Assembly (NCBI GenBank): GCA_947359465.1
Contig: OX375872.1
Span: 78,785,641-78,849,640 of the forward strand
DNA: 64,000 bases
From: Metellina segmentata
Taxonomy: Eukaryota > Arthropoda > Arachnida > Araneae > Tetragnathidae
Reading direction: 5' to 3'
Part shown: positions 32,386 through 42,915 of the stretch, in pieces
How the letters are laid out: each line of letters starts with the position of its first letter
Numbering within the stretch: the first letter of the stretch is position 1
Translations under genes and position numbers: made by a program
Notes under the pieces: generated by a model
The model's database searches: none
Told to the model about the DNA's origin: nothing
The model's input: only the letters and a program-made list of their open reading frames with translations

Positions 32386-32705
32386 GATGGGGTTACGGTA
32401 GCCCAGTTGGAAGAGTAACGGATTAGCAACCGGACGATTATGAGTTCGAAACTCGGTCTAGAAAGAGTCCGTCGTGTGCACTTCGATTGGTGCCCGTTAA
32501 ATCTGTCGTGACCTCAAATATCCTAACATTGGCGTGGTGTGGAAGTTTGGAGAGTGGGGTGCCGGCTCATGTGTTGACCTCATCATCTAGACATGGTTAA
32601 AAATTACGAGGCACTGTCTTAGGTCTTTCCTTTCGGGATTAACACCGGACCTTAGTCAATAGTCCTTTGTATTGCTCCAGTGCGACGTTAATTAACTACC
32701 AATAT
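32386..32705 (+). mobile_element. tRNA-derived SINE family A, best preserved full-length copy
   Basis: Head with A box TAGCCCAGTTGG (32399-32410) and B box GAGTTCGAAAC (32442-32452) at normal tRNA spacing. The body runs GAGTCCGTCGTGTGCACTTC, GGTGCCCGTTAAATCTGTCG, TGACCTCAAATATCCTAACA, TTGGCGTGGTGTGGAAGTTT, GGAGAGTGGGGTGCCGGCTC, GTTAAAAATTACGAGGCACT and CTTTCGGGATTAACACCGGA. The tail is TTGCTCCAGTGCGACGTTAA then TTAACTACC. There is no poly(A). Other window copies: 2311, 3641, 15501, 17511, 24930, 27535, 55815 and 57310. Confidence 0.93.
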
Positions 32706-34271
32706 ATCTCTTATTTTGTTAGTCATTATAAATTTTAATTAGTTCTTCATAAAAGCTAAAATATTATTTCAAAAATCGCTTATATAATAGTCATTCTGGG
32801 CAGATAAATGTTTACTGTTACAATTATCAGTAAATTAGTTTGATGGTTATTTCTTTGATTTGGTTTGTTTTAACTTACTTTTTATGAATAAAAACATTGC
32901 TACGAATGAAGAGAGAGAGAGATAGTCACCTTGCGATATTTCTTAAGCATAAAAGTACATTTATCCTGATGGTCATTAATCTGCACTTACACTGATTTAA
33001 CAGCTATAAAACCGATGATGTAAAGCATCAAACAAAAACTATAGATGGAGTAACATCGAATATGTTTCAACCCAAAAGTATGACTGAATTTCCTGTTCCA
33101 TTATCTATTTGAAAACAACTTACATTACTTCTTTAAGCGAAGAATTTCAGGATGCAAGCGAAATATGTTTTTTTCCTGGAATAAAACTAATTAACCAGGT
33201 GAAATTAAAATTCACAGTTCGACTCATTTTTATTCGTTCGCCAAATTTCTCAATTAAGAATAATGGTAAAAACAAGCATTCAATCGATACACACCCGAAA
33301 TCATCATTAATGAAATGAAAGTTTAATTGTATTACCCATTTTATTTCCCAGTTTTACGACTCCAAGAACACTAGTTTAATGTTCTGTTTCAAGAAACGGA
33401 CATTTTTAATATTTTTCGCCACATTAATTCATTTTACGACACACCGAAAAACGCGATTAAGAAAGTTACAACCTGAAAAAAATCATGAAAAATAAGTCGC
33501 CCTATTCAAGCTAAATTGTTTTCGACTTCAACCTCACTGAATTTATTCCTGCATATTATTCCTCCGCCTAGCAGAGACATCTTATGGTTACGATGCAAGT
33601 GATCAGTTAAAAACTCAGTTTTGTTGGTGAAGAATAAAAGTAGGGGGGGACGCCAAAAAGCAGGGTTATAACCCATTCGCAGACTTCCATCATTTCCATT
33701 CCCTGCTCGTGGTCTTCCCTGAAATTCATCCGGCGATGCCATTCTCTCATGTCTACCGTTCATAAAATTCTACTGAACCATGATCATGAAATATTAATTA
33801 AGCTTTAATCACAAAACCAATAAAAGTAAGGCAAGGCAGCGTGAAAAAAATGCGAGCCGTGGATCACCATCGATTTTTTGAGGAGCGCGATGCTTTTAAG
33901 TGCTCTGCGAAAGAATTCGGGTGTTAAATTGTGCGTAAGACTTTTATTGTAATAAGCGATGGCGGCTATAAAATGAAAATATCAATCGATAATTGGAATA
34001 TATGGAAGTTAAGTCCAGTTTCTTATTCGCTGGGAGTTTTTTTCTGTCCCTAATATGTATAAAGACGGCTCATTTTTAAAGACGAGAGCATTAAGAGCCG
34101 GTCTTGCTTTTGCAATAAAAAGAGAAGCGTTTAGCGGTGATACTCTTCTTACTTTTTACAAGATTAAATACTTTTGTGATGTGATTAGGAGTCAGATTTA
34201 CCATCACATTTTATGATTAACGTAGACAGGTTGCGTAAAATACATATTAGTGTAAGCTTTCCATGACTTAG
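32706..34271. other. Spacer, nothing recognised
   Basis: Contains a short (AG)n run at about 32911-32921. The part from about 33500 to 34150 is less AT-rich and looks single-copy; a minus-strand frame at 33506-33763 shows no motif. No gene is called. Confidence 0.35.
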
Positions 34272-34545
34272 TGGGGCCGTCGTGGATCAGTGAGTAAGCC
34301 CACTGCCCTAACAATATGCGAGTTGTATTCGACAAGGTTCGATTCCTTTCTAGGTGCATTTATTCCTCTTATGTGGTCCTCTGTGGCACATCTTCTCCAG
34401 GTGTGTATGAGTATTACGACCCGAGGTACCCCAGTGATCTTTCCTCCCTTCCACATGGATGATTGAAAGCCATAGGCGCCCTGTGTATTTCGACCTCGTA
34501 TAGCCAAAAGTAACAGTTAAGTGACAAACCAATCCAGAACAAATA
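34272..34545 (+). mobile_element. SINE family B head with a different body
   Basis: Head GGGGCCGTCGTGGATCAGTG, AGTAAGCCCACTGCCC and AAGGTTCGATTCCTTTCTAG match family B, and so does GGTGCATTTATTCCTCTT. From about 34380 the body differs: CACATCTTCTCCAGGTGTGT, ATTACGACCCGAGGTACCCC, TTGAAAGCCATAGGCGCCCT. This suggests a subfamily with a swapped body or a chimera. It lies 70 bases before another B copy. Confidence 0.75.
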
Positions 34546-34617
34546 AGAACCAAAGGCTTCGTCTTACATCAAACTTTAAACTCCATTTCTAATTTATTTT
34601 CATTTAACTCTACGCTC

Positions 34618-34860
34618 AGTTGGGTCACCATTACTCAATGGGTTTGCCCACTGCACTAGCTACCTTCGAATTGTAGATGACGCAGATTATATTGCTGTAA
34701 CTTATCCTGAGTGTGTGTATTTTTCTCTTCTGGGTCAGTAAAATTTGCCTTGTATGTGTGTGTCCACTACCGATATCTATCTTAAGTTTGGTGTAGTTTG
34801 ACCAACTATGGACCTTGAGCCATTAAAAATCTCAACCAAACATAGTTGTGTTATTAAAAG
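34618..34860 (+). mobile_element. tRNA-like SINE, family B
   Basis: GGTCACCATTACTCAATGGG, TTTGCCCACTGCACTAGC, GAGTGTGTGTATTTTTCTCT, TCTGGGTCAGTAAAATTTGC, GTGTGTGTCCACTACCGATA, TTTGGTGTAGTTTGACCAAC and ATGGACCTTGAGCCATTAAA follow the family order. The B box is poorly kept. Confidence 0.8.
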
Positions 34861-35231
34861 TGAATATAACTATCGATTGATATTGCAATAGTTAAATTCA
34901 AATTTTATCACAACAGCATATAGATACATCAAAGCGTATCTGAAAAACGGAATTGTGTTTACCCTATACCTAAATTTGGGCTCAATATCTAATGCTGTTG
35001 AGAATCCTAGAAACGTTTTGATCCACATCAAGTGGACAAGCTAGATATTCGCAGAGAAATTTTCAAAATATTTTGGTTAGGTTCCCAACGGTAATTTTTT
35101 CTGTATAAAATGGAAAAAAATCTATCTCAATTTTCAGAGGTATAGAGAGAAGACTCTTTAAAAATTCAATTAAATCAACTTAATCACTAAGATAAATATG
35201 CCACTCCTAAGAAACTGGTAGACTGGATCAT
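34861..35231. other. Spacer, nothing recognised
   Basis: AT-rich sequence without recognised elements. Confidence 0.4.
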
Positions 35232-35525
35232 TTAGTTAAATGTTCGAATCTGGAAAGAATCGAAGCCTGAGGAGTTGAAGTTTATCTGCTTGAATTTTCC
35301 TGGTTCCTCATCTAGACTATACCTAAATATAAGGGCCATATTCCCTGAAGGTATTCCCCACCCCCTCACAGTGAGTGCAATAGGGTAGCACCTCCCATGG
35401 TGCCCCGGAGCACAATTCTGCAATGTACGCCAATTAGTGCTTGAAAGATCACACAATCCATAAACTGGCGCATTGAAGGAAAATCTATCTAACACACACA
35501 TACATACTCGAAGTGTTTTCGACAA
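35232..35525 (-). CDS. Unrecognised 97-residue reading frame in GC-richer DNA, doubtful
   Basis: An open frame in a locally GC-richer block, with a mixed, non-repetitive amino-acid composition including LTVRGWGIPSGNMALIFRYS. I recognise no domain, signal peptide or catalytic motif. It starts at an ATG inside a MITE copy (35507 onward, opposite orientation), so any true coding part would begin later. It could be a fragment of a retroelement or host exon, or chance. No splice sites could be assigned with confidence. Confidence 0.2.
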   Translation of the reverse strand: MSKTLRVCMCVLDRFSFNAPVYGLCDLSSTNWRTLQNCAPGHHGRCYPIALTVRGWGIPSGNMALIFRYSLDEEPGKFKQINFNSSGFDSFQIRTFN

Positions 35526-35676
35526 GATATCACATTCATCAAGATATCAAGATCTGGCCAATTTTGCTAGACGAGTTATCTCATCATCGTGATATTGTTG
35601 ATTTTGATATGATGACAAGATCTCGATTTCGTCAGTTTTCCTAATGACCAGATACTTTATTGAGACAACAGGAATG
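35507..35676 (+). mobile_element. TTAA MITE, copy 7
   Basis: Left end decayed (CTCGAAGTGTTTTCGACAAG). Internal words: CATCAAGATATCAAGATCTG, TTTTGCTAGACGAGTTATCT, GATGACAAGATCTCG, CTAATGACCAGATACT. Right end TGAGACAACAGGAATG before TTAA (35677-35680). Confidence 0.7.
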
Positions 35677-35973
35677 TTAAAGAAATTATCTTTTCAAATT
35701 AAACGCGCATTCAATAACGCAATTCTTACCAATCTATGATACATAAATGTATCGGGTTATTAATTTATACGATATATAACTAAGTTATTAATTCAGCGAT
35801 TAGCTTCCTAAAACCTTGTAATGATTAAAAATTTTAAGAAGCGAATATCTTTGCTTTTAAGAAATGGTATATTTCAAATTAAATGTGCGTTTGATATAGC
35901 GCTTTTTATCAATGTTACCCTATCAATTAGTTCTACCAATCTATACCTACGTCATAAATCTGCTTTGGATTAA

Positions 35974-36143
35974 CCCTACACGTGGTTTAGACGAGACATC
36001 TAGTGATCAAGATGTGATCAAATTTGCTAAAGACGAGTTATCTTAGTTAACCTTCCTGGCTGTTGTGTCGAAAAGATCTCATTATCAAGATATAACCAAT
36101 TTTGAAATGACGAGATGTCTCGTCAAGACAACCACCAGGAGGA
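35974..36143 (+). mobile_element. TTAA MITE, copy 8, with an internal inverted end
   Basis: TTAA (35970-35973) then CCCTACACGTGGTTTAGACG. The right end GACAACCACCAGGAGGA is followed by TTGA (36144-36147), one change from TTAA. Inside, at about 36036-36064, GTTAACCTTCCTGGCTGTTG is a right end in the opposite direction, so this copy looks rearranged or made of two. Confidence 0.75.
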
Positions 36144-36147
36144 TTGA

Positions 36148-37013
36148 CTAAGTTTCTAATTCTCTTGAATAACCTCGCATTCATTTAAAAGTTTTAAGAG
36201 ACGAATCGACAGAAATATTTTAAAAAAATGTTTCCGTTTATGTATCTTGATACCTCGACGATTTCATTTCTTCCGTTACTGATCGCCTAAGGAAATAAAT
36301 AATCAAAATTATTAACTGTTTTAATGCCGTGCCGATGAAATTACGTCGAAAAACTTCCCCTCGACAAACGTTCTGGACTTGAAAAAAATACCTAAAAGGT
36401 CGAATACATAAAGGACAGAAGAAATTTTCATTAAGAGATGAAAACTTTAATCTAAATCAGTGTAAGGTTAATTAAAGTGTATCGATCGAGTAGCAAGGAC
36501 CAACCGTAAGACAGAATCGTAATTAGTTCTTTGGTCGTTAATCTTACTACATTTTTCTTTATTTCTCTTTCAACAAACAATTCAAAATTCCCCCTTTTAA
36601 CGCGTTGCTTCAACAAAGTTGAATAATTTTTAAATGAGACAAATGAAGTGGGGTGGTGGGTTGCAAACTGTATCCTTGCGCCGAACTATTTTGTAGTTCA
36701 TCTACACATAAAACCTTTTAAGTTAAATCTGTTGTAAGCAATTTGCCTGAAATATAAACAGTTTGATGAGCTTCGTTAAATGTTATCTGAACTAAAATTA
36801 ATTTAATTCAAATTTTAACTTTTTGACTACGGCTATAGATATAACTGCCGCGATTCTTATAACTTTCAAAGTACGATTGCTGTACCGGCAGTAGTCTCAA
36901 TTCTTTTTGGCGCGATCAAGGTACAACTGCGATACCGGCCATATTGTAAAGGTTAAATTAGTGTCATTGTTCAAATAATAAATGTTTAGAGTGAATTTAT
37001 TATTTAATTTTTA
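36148..37013. other. Spacer, nothing recognised
   Basis: Near 36855-36940 the phrase GTACGATTGCTGTACCGGCA recurs loosely as GTACAACTGCGATACCGGCC, a short local duplication. No gene is recognised. Confidence 0.35.
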
Positions 37014-37214
37014 CCCACCAAGTAGTTTTCACGAGATATATCGTCCATGAACATCTGACCAAATTTGCTAGTGGTGAAGACACATCTCGTCATCAAGATA
37101 TTGTTGATTTTTTTAGGTTGACGAGAACTTTTCATTTTTCTATGATTATGAGATCAATATCTGGTGAGTTTTGTTAATGACGAGATACCTCGTTGGTACA
37201 ACCACCATGGGGTG
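37014..37214 (+). mobile_element. TTAA MITE, copy 9
   Basis: Ends CCCACCAAGTAGTTTTCACG and ACAACCACCATGGGG. Internal GAGATATATCGTCCATGAAC, CATCTCGTCATCAAGATATT, GAGATCAATATCTGGTGAG and TTAATGACGAGATACCTCG. The flanks TTTT and TGTAAA are decayed relative to TTAA. Confidence 0.7.
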
Positions 37215-37221
37215 TAAATAT

Positions 37222-37570
37222 AATATGAGAGGGATTTTCAGTACAAATAAATAAATCAAGACGGTCTGTGAAGATTTTATTTCTGTTGTTCAAGTACTCT
37301 GGCGTGATACATATCGGGCTTACCTTAAAATAAAGTTTATATATTGGCGTTTTGGCAACTTTTAATTTAGTCAGTGTTGACAAATTACCTATCTTATATC
37401 AATTCGAATTTCACTTTTTATAATTTTTACTGGTGAAGTGCTGAAATCGTATTTGAGAAACAAGCCAACTTATATTACAATTTGAAAAGGTACAGGACAC
37501 ACGTTGCGCCGTAGAAACACAACTTCCACCTACTTTTATCTTAACAGAAAAAGCCTCTGATATAGAAAGT
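37222..37570 (+). repeat. 350-bp dispersed repeat E, copy 1
   Basis: Ordered match to 58395-58740: AGACGGTCTGTGAAGATTTT, TTCTGTTGTTC, CTCTGGCGTGATACATATCG, GGCTTACCTTAAA, TTGGCGTTTTGGC, GAAGTGCTGAAATCGTATTT, GAGAAACAAGCCAA and GTAGAAACACAACTTCCACC. A minus-strand frame at 37174-37383 spans its boundary and is not a gene. Confidence 0.8.
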
Positions 37571-38734
37571 TAAAAATCTCATTGAAGAATAAATTTTATT
37601 GCATTCTTTAAATATTGTCGGCTTATAAGTGAAACACGCTTAATCTAAAAACAGTTCTAAGAAACCGAGGAGAGAAAGATCTAATTTTCAAGCGATGCGA
37701 AAACTGTAATTTTATCATGGTAACAATTCTTTGGTACACATTATATTTTCTTAATTCCTGAGTTTTTTTCTAAGAATAACTTTATTAGGATTATGTATTG
37801 CTAAAAAACTTATTAATAAAATATTATAACAAAAAGTCTGAACATTTATTTATTTGCTTGTATGTTTTTCAATTGTATTTTCGAAGAGTGTTTCTTAAAA
37901 AGTAATCAAACCTTCAAGCAAAAAAAAAATGACTTAATGGATTTCGCCAGTCTAATAAAAAGGACTACCCAAATTTTAGTCCAGAGAAACTAAAAACTCA
38001 TTTTAAAATTTTGACTTTGCATGTTTCACTTGTAAACATCGACAGTAAAAAAGAAAAAAAAATCTGTTATTATTTTAAAATTACCTATTTATCTTTTAGT
38101 TTATAATGTTTATCTTAAGTTTATACATTGAAATGGGTGCATGTTAATGTTTCCCAAATTTTGCTCTCCTTTGAATGTAAACAAAATTGTGTGTTTAGAG
38201 TTTTGCACTTACTTATGTAATAAACCTAAATATTCACTTAGTAATGAAATATTCGTTGGTTTTATTATAAACAGAATTAGATTAATTTAGATTTTACGAA
38301 TATTTATTTTAAAGTTTATCTTTAAAATTATAAGAAAATGTATGAAAAGATTATAACATACTATAAATATAATTATATTTCATTTAATTGTATTAAGAAA
38401 ATTATTGAGCTTTACTGAAAGAAAGTTTTACATATGTACACGTTATTATATATAAAATTAATCATGCGAGAAATAATTGCTCTACGAACACATTTAAAAA
38501 TTTAGGCTAGTCGATAGATTTTAGTTATAGAATCCTCAAGTTAAGATAATTTTACGATAATAAAAAATAAGAAATGCTCCAATATAATATTGATACGATA
38601 CGTTGAGAAAAATAAGCACTTTAAGGTTTCATTTAATAGTATTCATCGCGATGAGTTGAAAATTCTTCCAACAGAAATATATGATTACTCTCTTATATCA
38701 GTATTCGCCCAGAACAGTTTCACAAGAATAAATC
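37571..38734. other. Very AT-rich spacer, nothing recognised
   Basis: No family repeat, RNA gene or coding signal. Confidence 0.4.
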
Positions 38735-39000
38735 TTTTATGACTGTGGTAAGTAAAATAAAAATTTGTGTCTTAAGTTGAATAAAAGAAGGTCTCAGTTT
38801 ACAAGTTGTAACTCAATTTAATTAAGAATAGAATGTATGCTTGTAACAGTATTCTACAATCTACTACATCTTTCAGAAATGTGGCAAGTAAAATAATAAA
38901 TTAATCGCTTGAGTAAGTAAAAACTTTCTCTGAATTTATACAACTAGTAACTCACTCTAATTAAGAATATAAAGTAGACTGGCAATAGTGTTTCTTTGCA
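38735..39000 (+). repeat. Two tandem units of about 135 bp
   Basis: GACTGTGGTAAGTAAAATAA at about 38741 and GAAATGTGGCAAGTAAAATA at about 38876. These are followed in each unit by TTTACAAGTTGTAACTCAAT or ATACAACTAGTAACTCACTC, then TTAATTAAGAATA. Confidence 0.75.
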
Positions 39001-39131
39001 ATATGCTTCATGGTATGGTATCTTTTAAAACATGATTTTTACAAAGAATGAACATCAGTTTCGGAAGAAGTAAGGATGAGTAAGTATAACCACGTGATCA
39101 TTTATTTTCTGATTTACCGTGTATTTTACGG

Positions 39132-39214
39132 ATTTAAAGTTTTTTTACTGATTTAAATTTAAAGTTTTTTTACTGATTTAAATTTAAAGTTTTTTTACTG
39201 ATTTAAATTTAAAG
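39132..39214 (+). repeat. 25-bp tandem repeat, three copies
   Basis: AAAGTTTTTTTACTGATTTA followed by AATTT, starting at 39136, 39161 and 39186. The copies are identical, so this is a recent expansion. Confidence 0.97.
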
Positions 39215-39399
39215 AACGCTAGTTTGTAATAAGAAAATTTTTTTTAATAATTTTCAAAAACAAAGTAATATGAAACAGAACTTTTTATTACCATTTTCAA
39301 ATGTTTCATATTTATGCTCATGAGTAACGACAGTAAGTAATTTCTTTTATTTAATAATTATATAAATCTATTTCTGTTTAAGAACCTTCTTATTGCTGT

Positions 39400-39880
39400 G
39401 TTGGTTCCATAATTACAGTTCTAACAAATTAATAACTGAAACAATAAATTCGTAAATTTAACTGTTTAAGTACCTTATCCGAAGATAGCTATATAAAAGT
39501 ACATCAGGTAAAACAATTAACGAATTAGACTAATTTTGAGGAAACATTTTATGCATATTTGTTATTTTAGACCTGTGTACGTACTTTACCTAAAAATAAA
39601 ATTATCAAAATGAAAATGCATCCAATACGAATACGCAAACTTTCGGTAATTGCATTTCTAATAAATTAATAACGTATACATTAAATTTACAAGTTAATGT
39701 GTGTAAGTACTCTATTATAAAATATATATATATGTAAAAAAACACCAATTAACGAATGAGGTTCATTTTGGGGAATTTTATACCTTACTGTATTCTGTAC
39801 TAGTGTACCACTGGGAATAAATAAAGTTATCGAAATGGCAAATACACCCGATACGAATATGAGAGAGAGAGAAGCCAACT
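39400..39880 (+). repeat. Two tandem units of about 240 bp
   Basis: Unit 1: TTCTAACAAATTAATAACTG, TTTAACTGTTTAAGTACCTT, AACAATTAACGAATTAGACT, AAAATTATCAAAATG. Unit 2: TTCTAATAAATTAATAACGT, GTTAATGTGTGTAAGTACTC, CACCAATTAACGAATGAGGT, AAAGTTATCGAAATG. Each ends with (T/A)CCAATACGAATACG or CCCGATACGAATATG. Confidence 0.85.
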
Positions 39881-39929
39881 TCCCTATCAGTGCATGCCAT
39901 TTAAGTTCATTTCATTTACTAATAACTGA

Positions 39930-40620
39930 AAGGGATTTTCCAATCCAGGGCTGTTGAGTTCGCTGGAAATGAGTGTCAAGGGGTGCAGCTTATCGGCCTC
40001 TGATTTATAGTCCGGGGATAGGAAGGCCATTACCCGAGCGTGTGCCGGACTATTTGCCGGAACAGCTCGATAAAGGGAAGGAAAAGGTGTAATAAAAGGC
40101 TTCCGCTTATTACTTTCTTACACTCATTGCTGAGAACAATCCATTCTCGGCCGACCACAGCCCTGCTCTTATGAAGCATGTCCATCGCCAAATGGGAGTT
40201 CAACCATCGCCAAGTTCCTAGTCCCATTGTCCTAAATGAGAGAATGGTAATCCCCAAGAAAAGTAATTCGTGCTAAAGTGTAACTGAATGATTCCTCGGG
40301 CTCCATCCATCTACATATTAAGGAGGGCTGCCCCCGAATCCAATTTGCATCAAGCAAGCCATGCGCAACTTTATAATCCATTCAGATCAAATAACTTGAT
40401 CTTAATTTTAAATGTCTGCTCGAGATACTCCTTTCTCCGCTGGATACAATTGACATAAACGTGCACCGGCGTCGTCTCTTCCGTCACTCCTAATCCAGTT
40501 CTGCGTGCTCAGTTCACCGATTTTGCTGATTTTCGTGTATCGGGATCAGCAAATCCCGGCCGGGGGCTTTAGATAGGTTTAACTTAATTTGTAGTATCCG
40601 GTAGCGCGCTTCATTGTATT
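39930..40620. other. GC-rich single-copy-looking island
   Basis: Clearly less AT-rich than the rest of the window, without simple repeats and without another copy here. It holds words such as GGATCAGCAAATCCCGGCCG. The minus-strand frame at 40030-40257 has no recognised domain. It could be an untranslated exon, a promoter-proximal region or an enhancer; the sequence alone does not tell. Confidence 0.35.
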
Positions 40621-41110
40621 TGGCGAACCATGATAGCGAAAAATTCATTCACGTCTTTGCAATGGATTATGCAAGGTTTTAGGGAACTCTGGTTTCCCAG
40701 GAAGAGTCGTTCAACCCTTTCTGGGACGACAAACGCCTATGGAAGGGTTAGACTATTGTATATAAATACTCCAGATGTATTTAGACTAAGACAGAGGAGT
40801 ATTCTTTCATTTGGTAATCTAATGTCAATGCGTGCTCTATCAGTCATTGATTGTCAGTGGAATATTTTTTATCCTACACCGTCCAGACTTTTGGCCATCA
40901 ATTAACGAACATCCCAATCGAGTTCTGGAGTGAAAAAAATATGGCTTCAAAGCACTATCTACTGTTATTGCAATTCTATTGCCATGAAAGCAGTCCTTGA
41001 GGTGGTATCCAGTAATTTCGTACAACTCACAAAGCGGACAGGTAGCTTGATCTCACAACTCTGATACGGTGTCTTTGTAGGTAGTCATGCAGGTAAGAAG
41101 TCGAAAGCAG
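40621..41110 (-). pseudogene. Retroelement tail remnant (CPLC...HLKDC motif), copy 1
   Basis: On the minus strand the sequence reads HDYLQR, a slipped copy of LHRIGV, then CPLCELYEITGYHLKDC (about 40995-41042). A Cys-x2-Cys-x8-His-x3-Cys knuckle after H-x-Y-L-x-x-x-L-x-R-I is typical of the region behind the RNase H domain in many arthropod non-LTR retrotransposon polyproteins. About 60 more residues follow in broken frames (for example HGNRIAITVDSALKPYFFHS). Upstream RT and RNase H cores are not visible. It is homologous to 54749-55330 on the plus strand. Confidence 0.6.
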
Positions 41111-41567
41111 GCGATTCCTACAGCTCTGGGAAAGGAACCTGGAATTCGAGCTTTATTACTCAATAAAATATTCCTGAAGACATCTCTTTGTAGATCGAGA
41201 GTCTACTAATCTTTGTAGATGAGTATATAACGTTTCGTAGATATATATAAAAGGGGTTGAGTTTGGGGCAGTTTGCTCATACCTTAACTAATTGGTCCGA
41301 CTGTCCATGGCGATTATCAGAACGCATGTCAGAATACACTGTGCAGAGCGTGAGATCGAGCTTGTTAAAAGTTTCCAAGGATATGGTTCGTCAGGATATT
41401 GCAAGGAACACGATTGTTATATATGCCAAATATTCGGCACTTCACCATAAAAATTAATAGCTGCCAAGTTAGTTTCTGGGTGCAAAATACATTGATATAA
41501 AATGATACTGCTCACCCATAAAGTGCTTTTGTCACGTTAGACGTTAAGGTCACCGTGTTAGAAACGT
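41111..41567. other. Spacer, nothing recognised
   Basis: A 66-residue plus-strand frame at 41257-41457 is in moderately GC-rich DNA but has no recognised motif. Just before the SINE, ACGTTAAGGTCACCGTG occurs twice in tandem (about 41543 and 41564). Confidence 0.35.
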
Positions 41568-41768
41568 TAAGGTCACCGTGACTCAGTGGGTTTGCCCACT
41601 GGGCTACCAACATGAGAGTTGTAGGCGTCGTAGGTTCAGTCCTCCCTGGGTATATTTCTCTCTTCGATGTCAGTAAAATATCCTTCCGTGTGCATGTTCA
41701 TTTACTTTACATTGTTTGACGATGCTTGACAAAATATGACCCTTGCATTATAAAATCTAACCAGTGTT
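41568..41768 (+). mobile_element. tRNA-like SINE, family B, best head
   Basis: GTCACCGTGACTCAGTGGGT and TTGCCCACTGGGCTACCAAC (A-box region), then GTCGTAGGTTCAGTCCTCCC (B box GGTTCAGTCC) and GGGTATATTTCTCTCTTCGA. It continues TGTCAGTAAAATATCCTTCC, TGTGCATGTTCATTTACTTT, GACAAAATATGACCCTTGCA and TTATAAAATCTAACCAG. Confidence 0.88.
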
Positions 41769-42510
41769 TGTAACGAAAGGATACGATTTCCTTCTTTATC
41801 TTACACCATACTTGAGACTCTCAGACAGTCCTCTATAACTGGGGCGCTATAAATATTTTAGTTGGAGAAAAAAACCTGTATACATTTATGTTTAGTAATT
41901 ATTTTCAATGTCACACTAATACCTGGGTATGAGGTAGAGACATTGAATAAATGGGCAAATTCATCCCAATTCCAAGAAGTTACCACATATAGTAGTCATG
42001 CCTATTATTTTGAAGCACGCAACGCCTATTTCAAAATGCAAATCTTAAGGAATTAGGAATCTTGAATTTATCATCTTACTTTTAATATTTGGTTTAGCGC
42101 TATTTGTCTATTTTTTACCTGTGAGTTTGTTATCTTTTATATAATCTAAAGCTCCAAAGATATATATTAGCTAACTGAGATAGGAAGATATAGCTAATGC
42201 AAAGCCATCGGGTATTTCGATAAGTATACATTTAAAATTATTTGTAATAAAAAAGCAATTGATTTTTGCATATAGCAAATACTCTTCTTACAAAAGAGCT
42301 AAGTAAAAAATTAGTTACTATAGAGAAGATAATTATACGTTTAAAATTTAAATGTACTTAATTTTATCTGATAACTTTAAATTTTAGGACTTAAAAGTGT
42401 TAGTGAATTACACTTCGTATTAAACGGTTTCCCAAGTGTTAATTAAAAACAGAAATGAGCACCAGTGAAAATTTAACATTGGAAATACTAATGTATCTAT
42501 CAATCTAAGA
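41769..42510. other. Spacer, nothing recognised
   Basis: AT-rich DNA. A 64-residue frame at 41862-42056 starts with a hydrophobic stretch that could mimic a signal peptide (CIHLCLVIIFNVTLIPG), but nothing downstream supports a gene. Confidence 0.3.
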
Positions 42511-42915
42511 CAGACATTTTCAATCTTTTTCATCTCATGGCAAACCTAAACTAGTTGCTAAAATTCTGTGCAGTATTAAAATAAATAATATTTTTTTGCC
42601 GATTTGACAAAAATCTGATATAATTTTGATTGATTTACAAAATATAATAGTACTTTCCATAGCACCAAATGGTTTAAAAAAATATTTTAAAAACTATTCG
42701 TCTTTAATACTTTATGATAAAACATAATCCTCAGAATTATTTATATATGGGTATTACTTTACATTATTTGTTAACACACTTGTCAAAAGTACAAAACTAA
42801 ACAGTTGAATTTTTTTTTAACTACACAATTTAAGTCGTTTTACCATTCATATGACACACCAGTACCATTCTTGCAAAACGTCAGTGTACCTAGGCACACC
42901 GGTTGAAAATCGTTG
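42511..42915 (+). mobile_element. hAT-type MITE, 405 bp, with perfect 8-bp target duplication
   Basis: Ends: left CAGACATTTTCAATCTTTTT, right (other strand) CAACGATTTTCAACCGGTGT followed by GCC. The 8-bp ATCTAAGA is present on both sides (42503-42510 and 42916-42923) without mismatch. Ends of this type and 8-bp duplications are hallmarks of hAT elements. It is non-coding and related to 31057-31611 and to the partial copy at 58207. Confidence 0.92.
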
